Origin: Thunnus maccoyii
Lineage: Eukaryota; Chordata; Actinopteri; Scombriformes; Scombridae
Length of the DNA: 64,000 bases
NCBI RefSeq assembly: GCF_910596095.1
Contig: NC_056540.1
Location: 19,060,501-19,124,500 of the forward strand
Reading direction: 5' to 3'
The position numbers were made by a program, and so were the translations under genes. The notes under the pieces are model-generated. The model saw only the letters and a program-made list of their open reading frames with translations, was not told the origin of the DNA and ran no database searches. How positions within the stretch are numbered: position 1 is the stretch's first letter; the number at the start of each line of letters is the position of its first letter. Positions 12,343 to 25,731 of the stretch are shown here, piece by piece.

Positions 12343-12677
12343 TTTTTATATAGGAGGAGCTGGCGGCTGACTCGTTGTCTGTGTTTCTGCTGGAGCTTTT
12401 AGTTTCTGGACGCGGATGCTGCGTTGGAGCGGACTGACTGGTGCAGGATGCTGAGATGCTGATGACAGGCCGAACCTCTTTGACAGAATCCTGGATCGTG
12501 GATGGAGCCCAAAGCCAAAACAGCTGAAAGACGATAAATCAGAAAGAGAAAGCAACAGGCCAGTCGGATCCAGTCTGTAAGCAGGATATCATCAGGCCGG
12601 CGGTGTGTGAGGGAGCAGCGGCGGCGGCGGCGGCATGTTCTGAGCGGGGAGCCCGGCGAGCGGCGGCGGCTGGCGGG
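12343..12677 (+). promoter_or_regulatory. TATA-box promoter and GC-rich leader of the exchanger gene
   Basis: TTTTTATATAG at 12343-12353 is a good TATA box about 330 bp before the start codon. It is followed by a GC-rich leader with a (GGC)n-like tract at 12617-12634. The leader frame has no in-frame ATG before 12678, which supports that start. The transcription start (about 12375-12385) is inferred from TATA spacing. Confidence 0.55.
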
Positions 12678-15600
12678 ATGAAGGCGCCGAGGAGACCGAG
12701 GCAGACGCTGCTCCTCCCCCGGCTCTGCTTCTGCGGAGTCGGTCTGGTCGCAGCCGCCTGGATCCTTCACTTCGATGATGTTACAGGTGCTTGTCGAAAA
12801 TTATTACTTGAAACTTCCATGATTTGCATCTTTAGTAGGATTATCTGTTACTTAAGCTGTCTATAACCGTGCTGTTTATTATTTTAAAGCATTATGTTGT
12901 AATAATATAATAATAATATAGATAGGCTAATAACGAGTAATGCAGTGAGTGAAGGTTTTTTTTTTATAAACTCACCATGTTTCACAAACACATTGGTGCT
13001 CATTCAATAAAAAAAAAATCCATACATGAAAATAATAATGAATCAGTAGGTTTATAAGTCGGCTAGTGTATGTAATTATATGTAAATAATCCCTTTATAG
13101 GCTCCCATGGACCCACTGTGAAGGGTGGCATCTCCTTTTCCAAGAGAGAGCTCATCCAGCCGAAAGATGACAACAATCAGTCCAGGGACAGTAGAACTGG
13201 TGAGACATGCTGCCCCGTGTTTATATGTGTGTATGTTTATATGAGACAGGAGAGACAAAAATAGAAAAAAACACTCACAAAGTCACTTGTGAGCATGAAG
13301 ACCCGGTGACATTTCAACCATTAAAGATTAAAGTTTGGATATTCATGCAGTAATAAATGTGTCGTCACAGTAACATCATTCTGTGTGTTTAGTGTGCCGA
13401 GGCAGCGTGAGCGTGTGCGATCTCCTCTGTGCATCGACCCACCTCTCCAGTCTACCTCATTCTTCATTTCTTCAAACTCTGCACATCTAGATGTTTAAAC
13501 ACAGTTAGGCCTTTGAGGGACATGGTTGCTAGGAAACTGAATGTTGAATTTCTGGTTGGATGCCGTGTACATCTGGAGCTGTTCAAAGTGCCTGCCCTGT
13601 CGTAATGACCTGCTGATTAGTACCCTCTCATCAGCAGCTCGCATGCTTGGATCTATTTAGCTGTTTGAAAGACTAAGAGAGAGACATGGTGATGAGAGTC
13701 TTACAGTCTGATGCTGAGATGAGGAGATTTTGAAGCCAATTATAGAGAATATATTGAGCTGTATATCAAAAAAAAAAAAGGTTTTCCTGACCTGATGCCT
13801 CGGGGAAATACAGTGCAGACTCAAACTTAAAGGCCTCAAAGACATTTTCTTTCAGTTACCGTATAGCTATTTTCAAGGATATTATCTTTTTCTTGATGAT
13901 AAAAATATATCGTTTGATCAGGGTGTCCAAACAAAATCATGTGACATGTTGTCATAAAATCGCACCATATCTGTGTCCCCGTCGCTACACGTGATGCGTG
14001 TTAGTCTCTGACTGCACAATGTTCCCTCTGTGCAGAATCTTATCCACTTTTGTCACACTTGTTTCACTCGGCTGTTTGTGACCTTCATCATCTGTGGCGG
14101 TGTTAGAAATCCTGTCTCACAACTGAATCAGAAAACCTTGTGGGTAAAGTCATTTGGGAAGCAGCTTCCCAGATTACTGCCGTGCGCTGCCTCATAATAA
14201 AAGCTTTTTTTATGGCGCAGTGAGTCGTGGCGTTTGTTTGAGCTGATGCGCAAGACAGCACATTCTAGGAAAACATTACCTTGCAGCTAGAAAGAGGATG
14301 ATTATGATGCATTATCTAAACCAGCCAAAATAAATGCTTGTTAAGGTTAAAGACCCCCCTGCAGACACGTTTTAAGACGTGGAAGATAATCTGCTTTGAT
14401 TGATATGTTGTGTCTGATATGGTTTTTCCACTAAAAGTTCAATATCCTTGTTAAAAATACTTTAAATGAATTCTCCCTCATTGAAAAGTCCAGAATCTAT
14501 GAATATCTAAATATTTCAAAAGTGTAACAGTTTGACACAAGATGTCTCCTACTTTACTGTGAAGTCCACTCTCAGTGTATGTGAAGTAGAGGCTTCAAGT
14601 TTCCACATCACACTTGTGCAAATTGCATATTGGACCAGGATTGGCTCCAAACTAGGTGTCACAAATCATGCTCACATGTACGCACCTTTAACTCAGATTT
14701 AAGGCGAGCGCAGACAAAACGTTCAGCAGATGAATGTGGCTGCACATCATTCTGCACAGTGAAGCTCAAACATTCAACTGAAGGAACGAGAAGAAAAACA
14801 CATTTTTGACTAGAGGGGGACTTTAAATTCTTAAGAATCGCTGCCTTTTGGAAGAGGTGGAAAAGAACATAAATATAATAACCAGGGTGTAGGTGGAATG
14901 AAGAATAGTGAGAAGTCACAAGAGGAGTGATGTCAAAGAAAATGAGCGAAAAACTGAATTACAACTGAACTGGTTTAGTCACGAATCCACTAAAAAACAT
15001 GAGTGGGATTTAAGATGAATTTGAGAGATGTGCTCTGATCATGTAATGCCTTGGATGTAAAAAGTAAAAATTTTAAATCTAAAAGTGATAAAAACAACAA
15101 AGAAAAAGAGAAAGAACAGCAGCAAATACTCACAACTGAGGAACTGCAACAAAGGCATTTCTGCTTGAAAAATTCATCAATTATGAAAATAGTTGCTGAT
15201 TAATTTTCTGTCCATTGACTAATAAATTAATCAACATCATCGTCATTTATTTTCCTCTAGTTCAGGGTCTGCTGTTTCTTGTTTCTCTAAATGATTTAAA
15301 CCTCCCTCATTAAATTCATCATGTTCTCTCTATCCATCTCTTTCTCAGCTATCAGTGAGTTTCCTGAAGACATCTTTACTCTGGAGCAGAGGAGGCAGGG
15401 AGCGGTACTCCTTCATGTTCTCTGCGTGAGTGCTGGAATTTAAGCCAAGAATCTGAAAAGCTTCATTTTGTTGCGTTAAAGCTCACAGAAACACAAACCT
15501 GGACCTAATAATGTGTCTCCTGTACTTCACAGGCTATCTACATGTTTCACGCGCTGGCCATTGTGTGTGATGTTTATTTTGTGCCATCGCTGGAAAAAGT

Positions 15601-18600
15601 ATCAGAGGTATGAACTAACATTCATAATGTGGTTGAGAACAAGATAATAAGACATAAAGTGTCATTTTTGGGCTTGATTTAGTTGCTGTTTTGGAGCTTT
15701 TGATTGCATCACATGATCTTTTTCAGCAGCTGGAGATCGCCCGGTCGTCATGTAATTGTAGATGTTCAAAGTTCTTCTGAGGAAGATCATGTGATATGAT
15801 TGAAAGCTCCATAACAGCTACAAATGGACGATGTGGTGACATTGTTTGGCTAACTGCTGTTTGTAAGGTCAATAATGAACTTTCAGCTTCACCCTGATAA
15901 AGGTGATAATCCTCAGGTGCTAATCTGAATTATACCAAAGCATCAGTGTGTTTTCTGAACCCCAAAATATTTAAAGTCACAGTGAAAATGCAGTAAGAGT
16001 GTATTTAGTTTCCATACTGTGACTTATTTCCAAGTGAAACAGAGTGAAAAACTAACACAGGGACACGGGATAAGAACTTGCACAATATTTCATTTCCCTG
16101 TATATTTAAAGCATAAAGCCAGCATGATTCTATATTTTTATTATTGTCAACAAATTCCATGAAAGACCAAAACCAACAGTGTGTCTGTCCGTCTCTCAAT
16201 ACACAATCACTTCCAAAGCCTGTCTGTGGCCCTCAGACCTAAGCCCATTTATAAAGCAAAGACAAAAAAGGAAAAAAACAGCTCACAGATATATAATTTC
16301 ATTTTAAAAAAACACTGTAGATTTTCCTAATACAGCTGGAGACTGTAGTTTTTCTCAAACAGGAGTAAATGCTGCATATTTTCTGCTGTAGGTTACTAAG
16401 CATTTGGTGTATTCGTGAGTATCAACAGCAGCAGGATGGTAAATGTCAGGTCGACTCAAAATAAACTACAGTGCCCATGTTCATCATAATCAAGGAACCA
16501 GTGCAACAGTGTAGCTCACCGGTGTGTTTATTAGTTTTCGGACAACAGTGGAGGTCTACAGCACAAAGGAATAAGTTATCAGGCTTTCACAGGCAGTACT
16601 TGATTTATTTGTTTTTTTCATGCAGTTTGTTAGCAATAAGAAAAATGTCGAATATCACCTTTTAATTTAATGAAACTCATCTGTCTCTGTCCCTTTAGAA
16701 CCTTCAACTCAGCCAGGATGTTGCCGGGGCAACCTTCATGGCAGCTGGGAGCTCCGCCCCCGAGCTCTTCACCTCTTTGATTGGTCAGTCTAATCAATTA
16801 CTCACTCTAACGGGTTGTCACAATGATTGCTCCATCGGCACTCCAATTACCTGCAATCACATAAATCTTCACCTGATTAGGACTGAGAGGAGTCAAGTGT
16901 ACGCAGGGAGCAGCACTGATTGGCTGCTTTCCAACATTAACTAGACGTGAACAAAGACGACGAGTGCGTTTCATTTTGCTTGATGGTTTGCCAGCTCACC
17001 TGCAAATTACCTCTGACCCAGATGTTCTCACAAGCTGTTTTTTCACAATTGAATAAGGCTTTTGGAAAAAATTCTATACTATAAAAGGAAAACAATGTGT
17101 CTCCAAATTTGGATTTTGAATTTTTCAGATGGACTAAAGCATTCCTTTACAGGTTGAGTAAATCCTCCTACTTCTTAAGCTAAATAACACATTTAAGACT
17201 GGTTGAACGTTGCACTGTCACAAAGCTGACAGCAAGACTATTTTTCTTCAGTCAAAAGAAGGATGAACAACAGTAGTTTGAAACTGGAACTTGGAAATAG
17301 CGTCAGGGATTTACAGCAGAAACAATCAAAAAGGTTACAGGGATTGGTAAACACTGCCTGGGGGACTCAACTCTACTGTCTTTTGATAGAAGACACAAGG
17401 TACAGTTGATTAAAACGTCATTGAAACTGGAAGAAACTGGAAGAATGAAAACTCTGCTTCTAAATTCATGTGTCTCAAAGAAGTTGATAAATCCTTTCAT
17501 ATATCACCTCTGAAAAAAAATAGTCCTCATAAGGAAAAAAAGACTGTTTGATAAGTATCAGAGTGACTTTAGGCAATATTCACACAGTCAGTAGTATAAG
17601 ATTAAAGACGTCTGCTCAGCCCCTGTGGTTATGAACTGAAGACACAATATTTCTATTTGAAGGAGAGATATTATGTACAGCTTGGAGGGAGATACAATCC
17701 ATCATTTCTTGCACTGTTTCACATCATTGCTAAATTAATTGTTTCTGATGATTTATGGCTTGCTCTTTCTTTCTTTGTTTTTAGGAGTGTTTATCACGAA
17801 AGGAGACGTGGGTGTGGGAACTATCGTGGGATCGGCTGTGTTTAATATCCTGGTCATCATTGGCCTCTGTGGCATCTTCTCCGGACAGGTACGTACGCTG
17901 TGTCCTGTTTCTTTCAGCATAAACACTCTCTTTTTTTCCCAGACTTTGATCGCAGGATTACATGTTTCACCATCTGCCTGATCTGACTCTACATCCCATG
18001 TACAATGTGTGTGTGTGTGTGTGTGTGTCTGCTTTCTCCAGCCGATCTCTCTGAGCTGGTGGCCTCTGTTTCGTGACGCTGTCTTCTACATCTTGTCCAT
18101 CTTGGTGCTTATTCTGGTGAGAAATCTTGAATATCCAATACTTGGCCACTGGCAAGTCCTTCATGTTTCATGTAATTTCTCGTTTTTTCAGTTGTAATTA
18201 TGCACTGACCCAAATACGCAGAATATGCAGAAATAAATATGATCCCCTAAGAAATCAATTTGTTTTCAACCTAAACTGCAACTTATATCTGTCCATCACA
18301 GTATAGGACTAGAATAAATAAGGTGGGACTTATTAAAAAGGTTTGTTAACACATAACACACACACAAGTCCTATAGTCTTCTTGCGTGCTCATGTATGGG
18401 CTTAAATTATGATGTTTCTTTTGATAAGTAATAAATGTGTCAACATTAATGCAAGAGGCATTGATCTCATGTTGCAAGTTGCAGTTTGCATGTTGCACAT
18501 TGGGTGAAAGTACTTATAGGCCAAAGTATACACTTTAATAGATATATCGATGGGAAAAAATGTACAGTTTCTTTTACTGTTTTCTGTTTCTTTTGATAGG

Positions 18601-18965
18601 ATATGTAAAAAGTGCATGTTTGCAATGTAATTAAAGTATATGTTAATTATATTTGCAGGTGATCTATGATGAAAAAGTCCTGTGGTAAGACTGTGATGAA
18701 AAGCTTTTAATATTTCAGCAGCCTGTGTTGTTTTGTTATCAGATCTGTTTTCGAGACACAGTCGCAGACTGTCATTGTGATGCATGTGGAGTTTATGAAC
18801 GTGTTTATGTCTTGCAGGTGGGAGACCATCATCCTGATCTCTATGTATGGAATCTACATAATCATCATGAAGTAAGTCTCATTCTCTCACTCCAGTGTTG
18901 TTTGTATCAAGCCACTAAACGATTTATAGGCAACAAAAACACTATATCTCTCAAGCTTTAATGCC

Positions 18966-19028
<63 letters not shown>

Positions 19029-22000
19029 CTGTCTCTTGCGTAGGTTCAACAGATCTCTGTGCAGCCTGGTAGAAAGACACTGCAGCATAGCAGGTCAGCC
19101 ATGTCTGAGCGGCCTGCGGCGGACGACTGCTGTCGGAAACATTGGAGACTGTGACAACGACATGGTGCCGCTGAAGCCAGGTACATGAGTCTGTTTCTGT
19201 TTGTAAATGTGCATCAAAAACATCAAAGAATTCTATCAGTTTCTGAGCAGCGTTCAACAGACCTAGTGACACAGTTTAGGCTGCCAGTCAAACCCATTTC
19301 CGTTCCCCGTGTGGATTCTCAACCGGCTGAATTAGAACTAGACCACTTTGATGGACAAGCTTTTTATCACTCTGTCCTCTTTGTCTCCTTCCTGTTTGTC
19401 ATTCTCTGTCATTCTTTTACTAATTTGATCTGTTCTTTCCTTCTAAAATCCGCTCATCTCCTTCCTCAGACTCGTGCGTGGTGGCCGGTCAGGACTCCGG
19501 GGTTGTGATGGTGGATGAGCTGATGAACCTGCACCCCCACCAGCTCTCCTTCTCAGAGGCAAGCCTCCGTCTTCTCATCACCCCGCATTTCCCCCCCTTC
19601 ACCCGCTTGCGCATGGCAGGACGCATGGTCATCAACGAGGTACACTGTACGCGCTCTCACCCTTCACCTAACGCCAAGTTCCCCTGGTTTTTCGGCTAGG
19701 TTGGTGGGTATTTAAATGTGCTTGTGCAGCATTTTAAGTGTCAATATGTCACTGTCAAATTAATTGTGACATCTTAATAAGACCACAAGGGAGACAAATG
19801 TGTCACATCAGTGGTACTCTTAGTGGTAATGTTTCTAAAAAAGTCCCTAGGAGCGTCCTGGTGTGCACACATGTACTTTATACTGCAATCGCAACATCCC
19901 TAGTTCTATTCAAGTTCTATTGTATGTCAACCCCCCCCCCACACACACACACACACACTCTGTCTTTCTCACCATTGGTTCCTGTCACCTCTCCACTATG
20001 CTACAAAAATTACTCAAAAGACCAAATCTCTCTTTAACCCATTTTTCTTTGACTTCTCCTACAATCTGCCCTCAGGAGAGACTCTGATTTGTGCTGGAAG
20101 AAAAGTGAAGCTGTTTCTTTTAAAGACAAAAAGCAGCAAACAGCAAATTTCTAGAGGAATCGAGCTTAATATTGACGGCAGTTTAGAGGCTAATAAAAAA
20201 TGTTATTCATCTTGGTCTCATTTGTTTATTTTAATTACATTTTTAGTCATTATATTTCAGTCCCTCCAGGATTTTGCAGTTGTTGTTTTTTTATTGCAGC
20301 CAAAAATGTTTGATTTTGCAGAGGCTTTTCTCAAAAAGTGCTCTCATTCCAGTAAAATTGCAGGAATTGGGAAAAATTGCAAGCAAAATAAATAAATAAT
20401 GCGATTTGTTTAAAAACTTCTACCGATGATGTGTCCTATGTGATCACTTCTTTCGATAAAAAGTGTGATACTGCATATCACAGAAAAACAACTACATTTC
20501 AGTGCTAATATTTAAATGTATTTTCTGAACATGAAAACAACAGACTCAAAGTTATATAAAAAGAAAATACTGTTCTTGAGTTCCATTTATAAGCCTTTAT
20601 TAAATAAGATTTCACCTCAACATTAGCATCAAATAAAGTCAGTCAAAAATGCCATTAAAATAAATCCATTAACATAAAAATAGAGGTTCATTTCCAAAGT
20701 GTTTGAGGTAGATCATGTCTTTCTTTACTGTCTGAACAACATCAACTTGTATTCTTCTGACTCACTGAATGCAAACCTCATGTGGGAGCATTCAGGAATT
20801 GTTTTGCTTGGTCTATGGCATCATTTTTGTTTTTCCATCCTCCACCTGAATGCACTGCGATGACTTAAGTTACCACAACCTGAAAATATGACTATTGGTC
20901 CAAATCACAAGCGGACTGTTTATTTGGCCACTGCATGTGGAAAACTTGTGGTAATTTAACAAAATTGCAAGCTTTTAGCAAATATTGCCTGGATTTCTTG
21001 AATTTATGTAAATTATTGCAATCGCAGTTTCCTGGAGGGACTAATATTTATGGATATTAAAATACTACTCATTCTGATATTGACTTTATTTAGCAGATCC
21101 CAATGAGTTCTATGCAGTGAGATTTTAAATTTGGGGGAAAGGAGAACACTGGTATCAATCAGTACTCAGTATGTCAGATGACTTGAGGTATCAGGAGAGA
21201 AAAAGTTGGATCCCTTGTTAATAGACAGAAAGATGAGGAGAGAGATCTTGGCTTCCATATCCAAAAATATCCTGTAACTGTGGAGACCATCTAATAAGCT
21301 CACAAAGAAAACACATGCACACACACACACACACACATACACACGGAGTGCTGCCTAATGCATGATATTATCCCCGACACAAAAGCAGACAGGAACTCAA
21401 TCTTCAGATCTGCTTCCTCACACTCTCCTGCATGTGTGCTTGACATTTCCAAAGCCAAATTAAAGTGCGACTGCCAAATCTGCCCCTGCTCTCTGCCATG
21501 CCCCCAATCAGCACTTTCCAAATCCCCTCTGGTGAATGTGAGGACATGCCTGGCTGCCTAACCGCTCCTCCTGCCAACTCTCATATTGTTAGCTGCAGTA
21601 AAGTCAGAGATGATTCATATAAGCCCGTCGTGTTTCTCATTTTGTCTTTACTCTTTCCTTTCCTTCGCTCTGATGTCACCCCTCTCTCCCGCAACAGAGG
21701 CAGAGGCTGATCCGGGCTCGGGTCGGCCCTGAAGACGGGGGAGCCTTAGGGGAGGAGGGCGTGGGTGGTAGCGGGACGTGGGGGAGGGAGAACGGGACGG
21801 TGGCCGAGGGAGACAGGCCGCCGCTGGGGGGAGAGAGGGAGAGGGCTAAAGAGACGGGGCGAGAGACGGGAGGGGGAGCACAGCCTAAAGAGGAAGAGGA
21901 TGAGGAGGAGGAAGAGCAGGAGGAAGGAGAAGAGGAGAACACTCCTTTCAAACCTTTCATCATACCAGGTGAGTGGTTAATGAAAGTACACAAATGCAGA

Positions 22001-23491
22001 GGCTGAATGGGATTTTAGATGTTCATGTCACTGTTGGATCTGTCAAAGACAGACCCACAGTAGTCTTAGACTTCTATCTAATTTGATATTTTTCTTATTA
22101 TTCTCAAATCCCATGAAAAGATAAAAACCAAACAATAAATTGATCCTATCAAGCCTGATATATCTTCCTCTGTGCCACAGAGCTCCATTGTTGTCCAAAA
22201 AGTAATAAAAACACAACACACGAACAACAACACGAAGAGCCACACTGTTGCTCGGGGTAACTGTTGTTTATTTCGAGTCAATCCAACATTTTTTTATTTA
22301 ACCAGGAAGTCTCCTGAGATACACAAGCTCTTTTACAAAGGAGACCTGGCCAATATGGCACTTCACTGTTTAAAACAATTACATTCCTCATGAAACACAC
22401 ACTGTCCTGGTGCCCGAAAATAAGGAAAGTCAGGAAAATAAGGACTATAATGCTTAAAAGATTGTCTGCTTGTTTTTAAATTCTAATGAGGCACCTCTGG
22501 AAGTGCAAAAAGAGACTGAAGTTTTAGGATTACACACATCTTTAACATCTTTCTACAAAGAAAGAGTTGTACTCTACTAACTATAGCTAAACAAATCTTG
22601 CAGGTACTAATTAACAACTTCTGGGACAAGTTGCCATAGTAACAAGTAGGTCTTAACCAATCATAATTCAGCCTTAGGAAGGACGAGGTTCATTAATATT
22701 CATATTTATTCAATAAGCAAGTTTTATACTCATTAATATCATTTATGTAACTGGCCTCAGGACATGATGATGTAATCTGTTGACATCTAGAGATGTTTTC
22801 AGCAGCCAGTAACCAGCTACTTTCTATGAAATAGTGCTGACAACACTGCAACCTAAATTTCAGTCTTCTGTACAGTTAAAAGTTGTTTTGTGATTTCATG
22901 CTGCTGTAGAAAACATTTCTGCTTCCTGCTTCACCTGTTTAACATGTTTTCCGCTGTAATAGATGCATTTATTGCTAATGGAGCTAATTAAAAAAAGATA
23001 AGATGAAGACTCACAAATACTTCCTCATCCGTCGGTGTGACATTAATCATTTATTTAAAAGATCTGTAATGATCCCTGTGGGGAAATGTGTGTGTGTGTG
23101 TGTGTGTTATAATGTCCTCAGATGGTTGGTGTGTGCGTGTGAAGTGGCTGCTCTCCTGGCCGGTGAGCGTCCTGCTTTACTACACCGTGCCCGACTGTAA
23201 CCTGCCTCGGTGGGAGCGCTGGTACCTGCTCACCTTCCTGTCCTCCACGCTCTGGATAGCCCTCTTCTCCTACCTCATGGTCTGGATGGTACGAAACACA
23301 CGCACGCACCCGCACACACAAACACACCCACAAACACACACACATATGAATATAAACAGCCTCTGTATCTCTGTCCAGGTGACTATAATCAGCTACACAC
23401 TTGGAATCCCGGACGTCATTATGGGGATCACCTTCCTGGCAGCCGGCACCAGTGTCCCTGACTGCATGGCCAGCCTCATCGTCGCCCGGCA

Positions 23492-23526
<35 letters not shown>

Positions 23527-24957
23527 TGTTAACCCATCTCAACACATATTTACACTGTTGCTTGTTTATACATTGTGATATGTTACAAAATAAAATCAAA
23601 ATATTGCACCTGAAGGTTAATTTGGTTTCATTTGAGAAAACAATCTTAACTCAAAGTCCGTTAACTAGCTTTTTCTGGAGCTTTTAATCGTGTCTTGTGT
23701 TCTGAATCAGGAGTCAGCTGGAGTTATCACAGCTGAAAGTGTTGGGAAAAGCTAATAAATGGACCCTGATTGAAGATTTATTTGGTCTTACTAATTAAAA
23801 CTTTTACATGACATCTAGGGCTTTCATTTTATGCAACTACCCTTTTCTGTAAAAGGCAGAAACAAGAGATATAAAATAAATCTGCAAAAGTGTTTACACA
23901 CGTTTTTGTTTTCTATCTGCAAAAACATTTCATGATACATTTTTCTTCAACTTTGGGTTGACATTTTGGAAGAAAAAAAAGCATCATCCCTTCATTACCT
24001 TTTTATTTGTATCACCATACCTACACATCCGTACATAACACCTTTATGAACTACATTTAGCTTGAGATTCTAAGATGTCACATCGCTTTTAGTGCATCAT
24101 TTTATGTCTTTGTATGTTCACCACAGGAAATCAGGATGTCAAAATGTGCACAAAGTCCTTCCTTCTAATGATAATAATTGTGTGTGCAAACGTACATGTG
24201 TGTTTGTTGCAGGCTTGGGTGACATGGCCGTGTCCAACTCCATCGGCAGTAATATCTTTGATGTGCTGCTGGGTCTTGGCTTCCCCTGGGCACTGAGGAC
24301 TCTCATTGTCAGCTACGGATCAGTGGTAACATCAGCTGCTTTCACTAGCAAATATCTTACCCAACAGCATTTAGCCATGATCCTAAAAACAAAGCGATAT
24401 CCCCACTGGTGTTCTCCTTACACAAAGCAAATTGCTATAGAAGAACAAAATCACTAATAGATACAAAAATATATATATATAAAGAGATGTTAAAGCAACA
24501 TGTTAATGTTCAGTTTTATGTGATTTTTTTAGGTGACAATCAACAGCAAAGGTCTGGTGTACTCAGTGATCCTGCTGTTGGCCTCAGTCACACTGACTGT
24601 AAGTAGATCTCCACCGTCCTCCCTAACTGACCACTGCTGTGAAAAATTGATCAAAGAATTAATCTTCAGAGTGTGACATCAGCTGCCTGTTTTTCCTCAC
24701 TTGTGATCATCTTATCTGGGGGGAGGGGTGGGGGGGGGTTCGGCCTTTGACTTTGTTCTCAGACTCTGGAAATGGGAAAGGTGATGAAATTGGAAATTAA
24801 ATCTTGGCTGCAGCGACGTCAGAGTGACTCTATCTCCGTCTTTCAGGTCCTGTGCGTCCATCTGAACCGCTGGAAGCTGGACCGCAGGTTGGGACTCTGT
24901 CTCCTGCTGCTGTACGCCATCTTCCTCCTCTGCTCCATCGGCTTTGAGAGACTGTAG
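12678..24957 (+). CDS. Potassium-dependent sodium/calcium exchanger, SLC24A3/A4 (NCKX3/4) clade
   Basis: Seventeen exons splice in frame to 617 residues: 12678-12786, 13101-13199, 15349-15425, 15533-15607, 16699-16783, 17785-17888, 18042-18116, 18659-18684, 18818-18871, 19044-19180, 19470-19639, 21698-21968, 23122-23288, 23379-23493, 24213-24325, 24533-24598, 24847-24957. An N-terminal hydrophobic segment (residues 10-30) may be a cleaved signal. The alpha-1 repeat covers residues ~129-169 ([18 protein letters not shown]) and alpha-2 ~499-538 ([15 protein letters not shown]). The acidic residues E142, D511 and D538 of the ion pocket are present. A long cytosolic loop carries an acidic run at 401-417. 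The protein exports calcium with potassium in exchange for sodium across the plasma membrane. [17 protein letters not shown] and RMVINERQRLI place it with NCKX3/NCKX4. It ends at CSIGFERL, without the 'NVFTFVNLP' tail I recall from both mammalian proteins, so it may be a third paralogue. Confidence 0.95.
15155..15240 (-). repeat. Fragment of the AT-rich 'attaatcgattaa' family
   Basis: The stretch reads CTTGAAAAATTCATCAATTA, then AGTTGCTGATTAATTTTCTG and CATTGACTAATAAATTAATC, the end module of the family seen at 2888-3252 and 35995-36331. Intronic in the exchanger gene. Confidence 0.55.
18006..18028. repeat. (GT)n microsatellite before exchanger exon 7
   Basis: Perfect GT run ending 14 bp before the exon 7 start at 18042, so it abuts the polypyrimidine tract of that acceptor. 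Confidence 0.95.
18967..19025. repeat. (GT)n microsatellite before exchanger exon 10
   Basis: About 29 GT units, the longest perfect run in the window. It ends 18 bp before the exon 10 start (19044) and takes the usual place of the branch point and polypyrimidine tract. Confidence 0.95.
19931..19957. repeat. C10 plus (CA)n tract
   Basis: Ten C residues followed by about eight CA units, inside exchanger intron 11. Confidence 0.9.
20258..21043. mobile_element. hAT-like non-autonomous element in exchanger intron 11
   Basis: The left end CAGTCCCTCCAGGATTTTGC (20258) and the reverse complement of the right end, TAGTCCCTCCAGGAAACTGC, are terminal inverted repeats. Both subterminal regions also share GCAATNNTTGC-type motifs. 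Flanking 8-mers (TTATATTT and ATATTTAT) match at only five places and are low-complexity. No transposase frame lies inside. The class is inferred from the CAG-type ends. Confidence 0.65.
21313..21345. repeat. (CA)n microsatellite
   Basis: CA run with one ATA interruption, inside exchanger intron 11. Confidence 0.9.
22283..22374. repeat. LINE-tail-like repeat fragment in exchanger intron 12
   Basis: The motif TTTATTTAACCAGGAAGTCT followed by TTTTACAAAGGAGACCTGGC is a widely dispersed fish repeat, probably a LINE 3' end. Assignment is from memory of the motif only. Confidence 0.45.
23087..23107. repeat. (GT)n tract at exchanger exon 13 acceptor
   Basis: GT run ending 14 bp before the exon 13 start at 23122. 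Confidence 0.9.
23295..23344. repeat. CA-rich tract between exchanger exons 13 and 14
   Basis: Imperfect CA repeat filling most of the 90 bp intron between 23288 and 23379. Confidence 0.85.
23494..23522. repeat. (GT)n tract that is itself the exon 14 splice donor
   Basis: Exon 14 ends CGGCAAG at 23493 and the intron begins directly with GTGTGTGTGT, so the 5' splice site is the first unit of the microsatellite and lacks the usual A at +3/+4 and G at +5. Confidence 0.9.
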
Positions 24958-25731
24958 AGGACACACACACACTCACACTCGCACACACACACACATACAT
25001 ACACAGTCGTACAAATGGTGTATGGTAAAACACACGGACTTATAGAAGTAGTCCAACTTGTTTTCCACTTTTCACTGCTGCCATTATTAATCAAGTGTGA
25101 CAGACAGGTGAGTTTCATTTCATTTCACGGTGGCTGTACATGTTTGAGCTGCCCGAGATCTACATTGTTTACCTTTGATAAATGAGTATTTTACATAGTT
25201 TTGTACCGAGCACCTCCAGCCCAGATTTTACACCCAACTGTTAATGCACTGTATCTCACAACAAATTTATAAAACACTGGATTTGTATTCTACCTACAGT
25301 ACTATCTTTGCACCACAAGGTGTTATTCTGAAACCAAGAAAAAATCCCAAAAGTGTATTCGTTTACTATTACTGTAACTGCCACAAGTAACCTCAAAGAC
25401 CAGATGATTATACATGTAAGTTTCTATAGTTGCTTCTTAGTCAGTGCAGTTATTTTATGTATAGTTTAATGTCAAGTTTTCATCACGCCTTTGTGTGTAT
25501 TGGTGTGTATTTTCCTGGCATAGCATGGCTGATCATCACGCTCCAGATAATTGCACTAAGCCACTGTTGTCTTGGCCTTGTACATAACGTAGGCCCCCTC
25601 TTTCCTAAAAGCTTCTCAGCACAGAGGTCATGTTTTTGTGCTGGAACGGAGGCGATTGTACGCTACGAGGTGTTTTTTGAATGTTTGTGTTTGGCGAGAG
25701 TCCCTGGGTGTAAGTTGTTGAGTGCAATAAA
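24958..25731 (+). other. Exchanger 3' untranslated region
   Basis: Starts with a (CA)n-rich tract at 24961-25004. A consensus AATAAA at 25726-25731 lies 770 bp after the stop in sense orientation and is the probable poly(A) signal. No coding content. Confidence 0.6.

Noticed and set aside
12603-12677. Upstream alanine-rich extension of the exchanger N-terminus
   Set aside because: The frame is open but begins at GTG and encodes a (GGC)n tract; the first ATG at 12678 fits the family and a TATA-driven leader.
19074-19100. Possible earlier donor (GCAG|GTCAGC) in exchanger exon 10
   Set aside because: Its use would break the frame to exon 11; the donor at 19180 keeps the family loop sequence.
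21676-21993. Serine/proline-rich minus-strand frame
   Set aside because: Antisense shadow of the acidic-loop exon of the exchanger.
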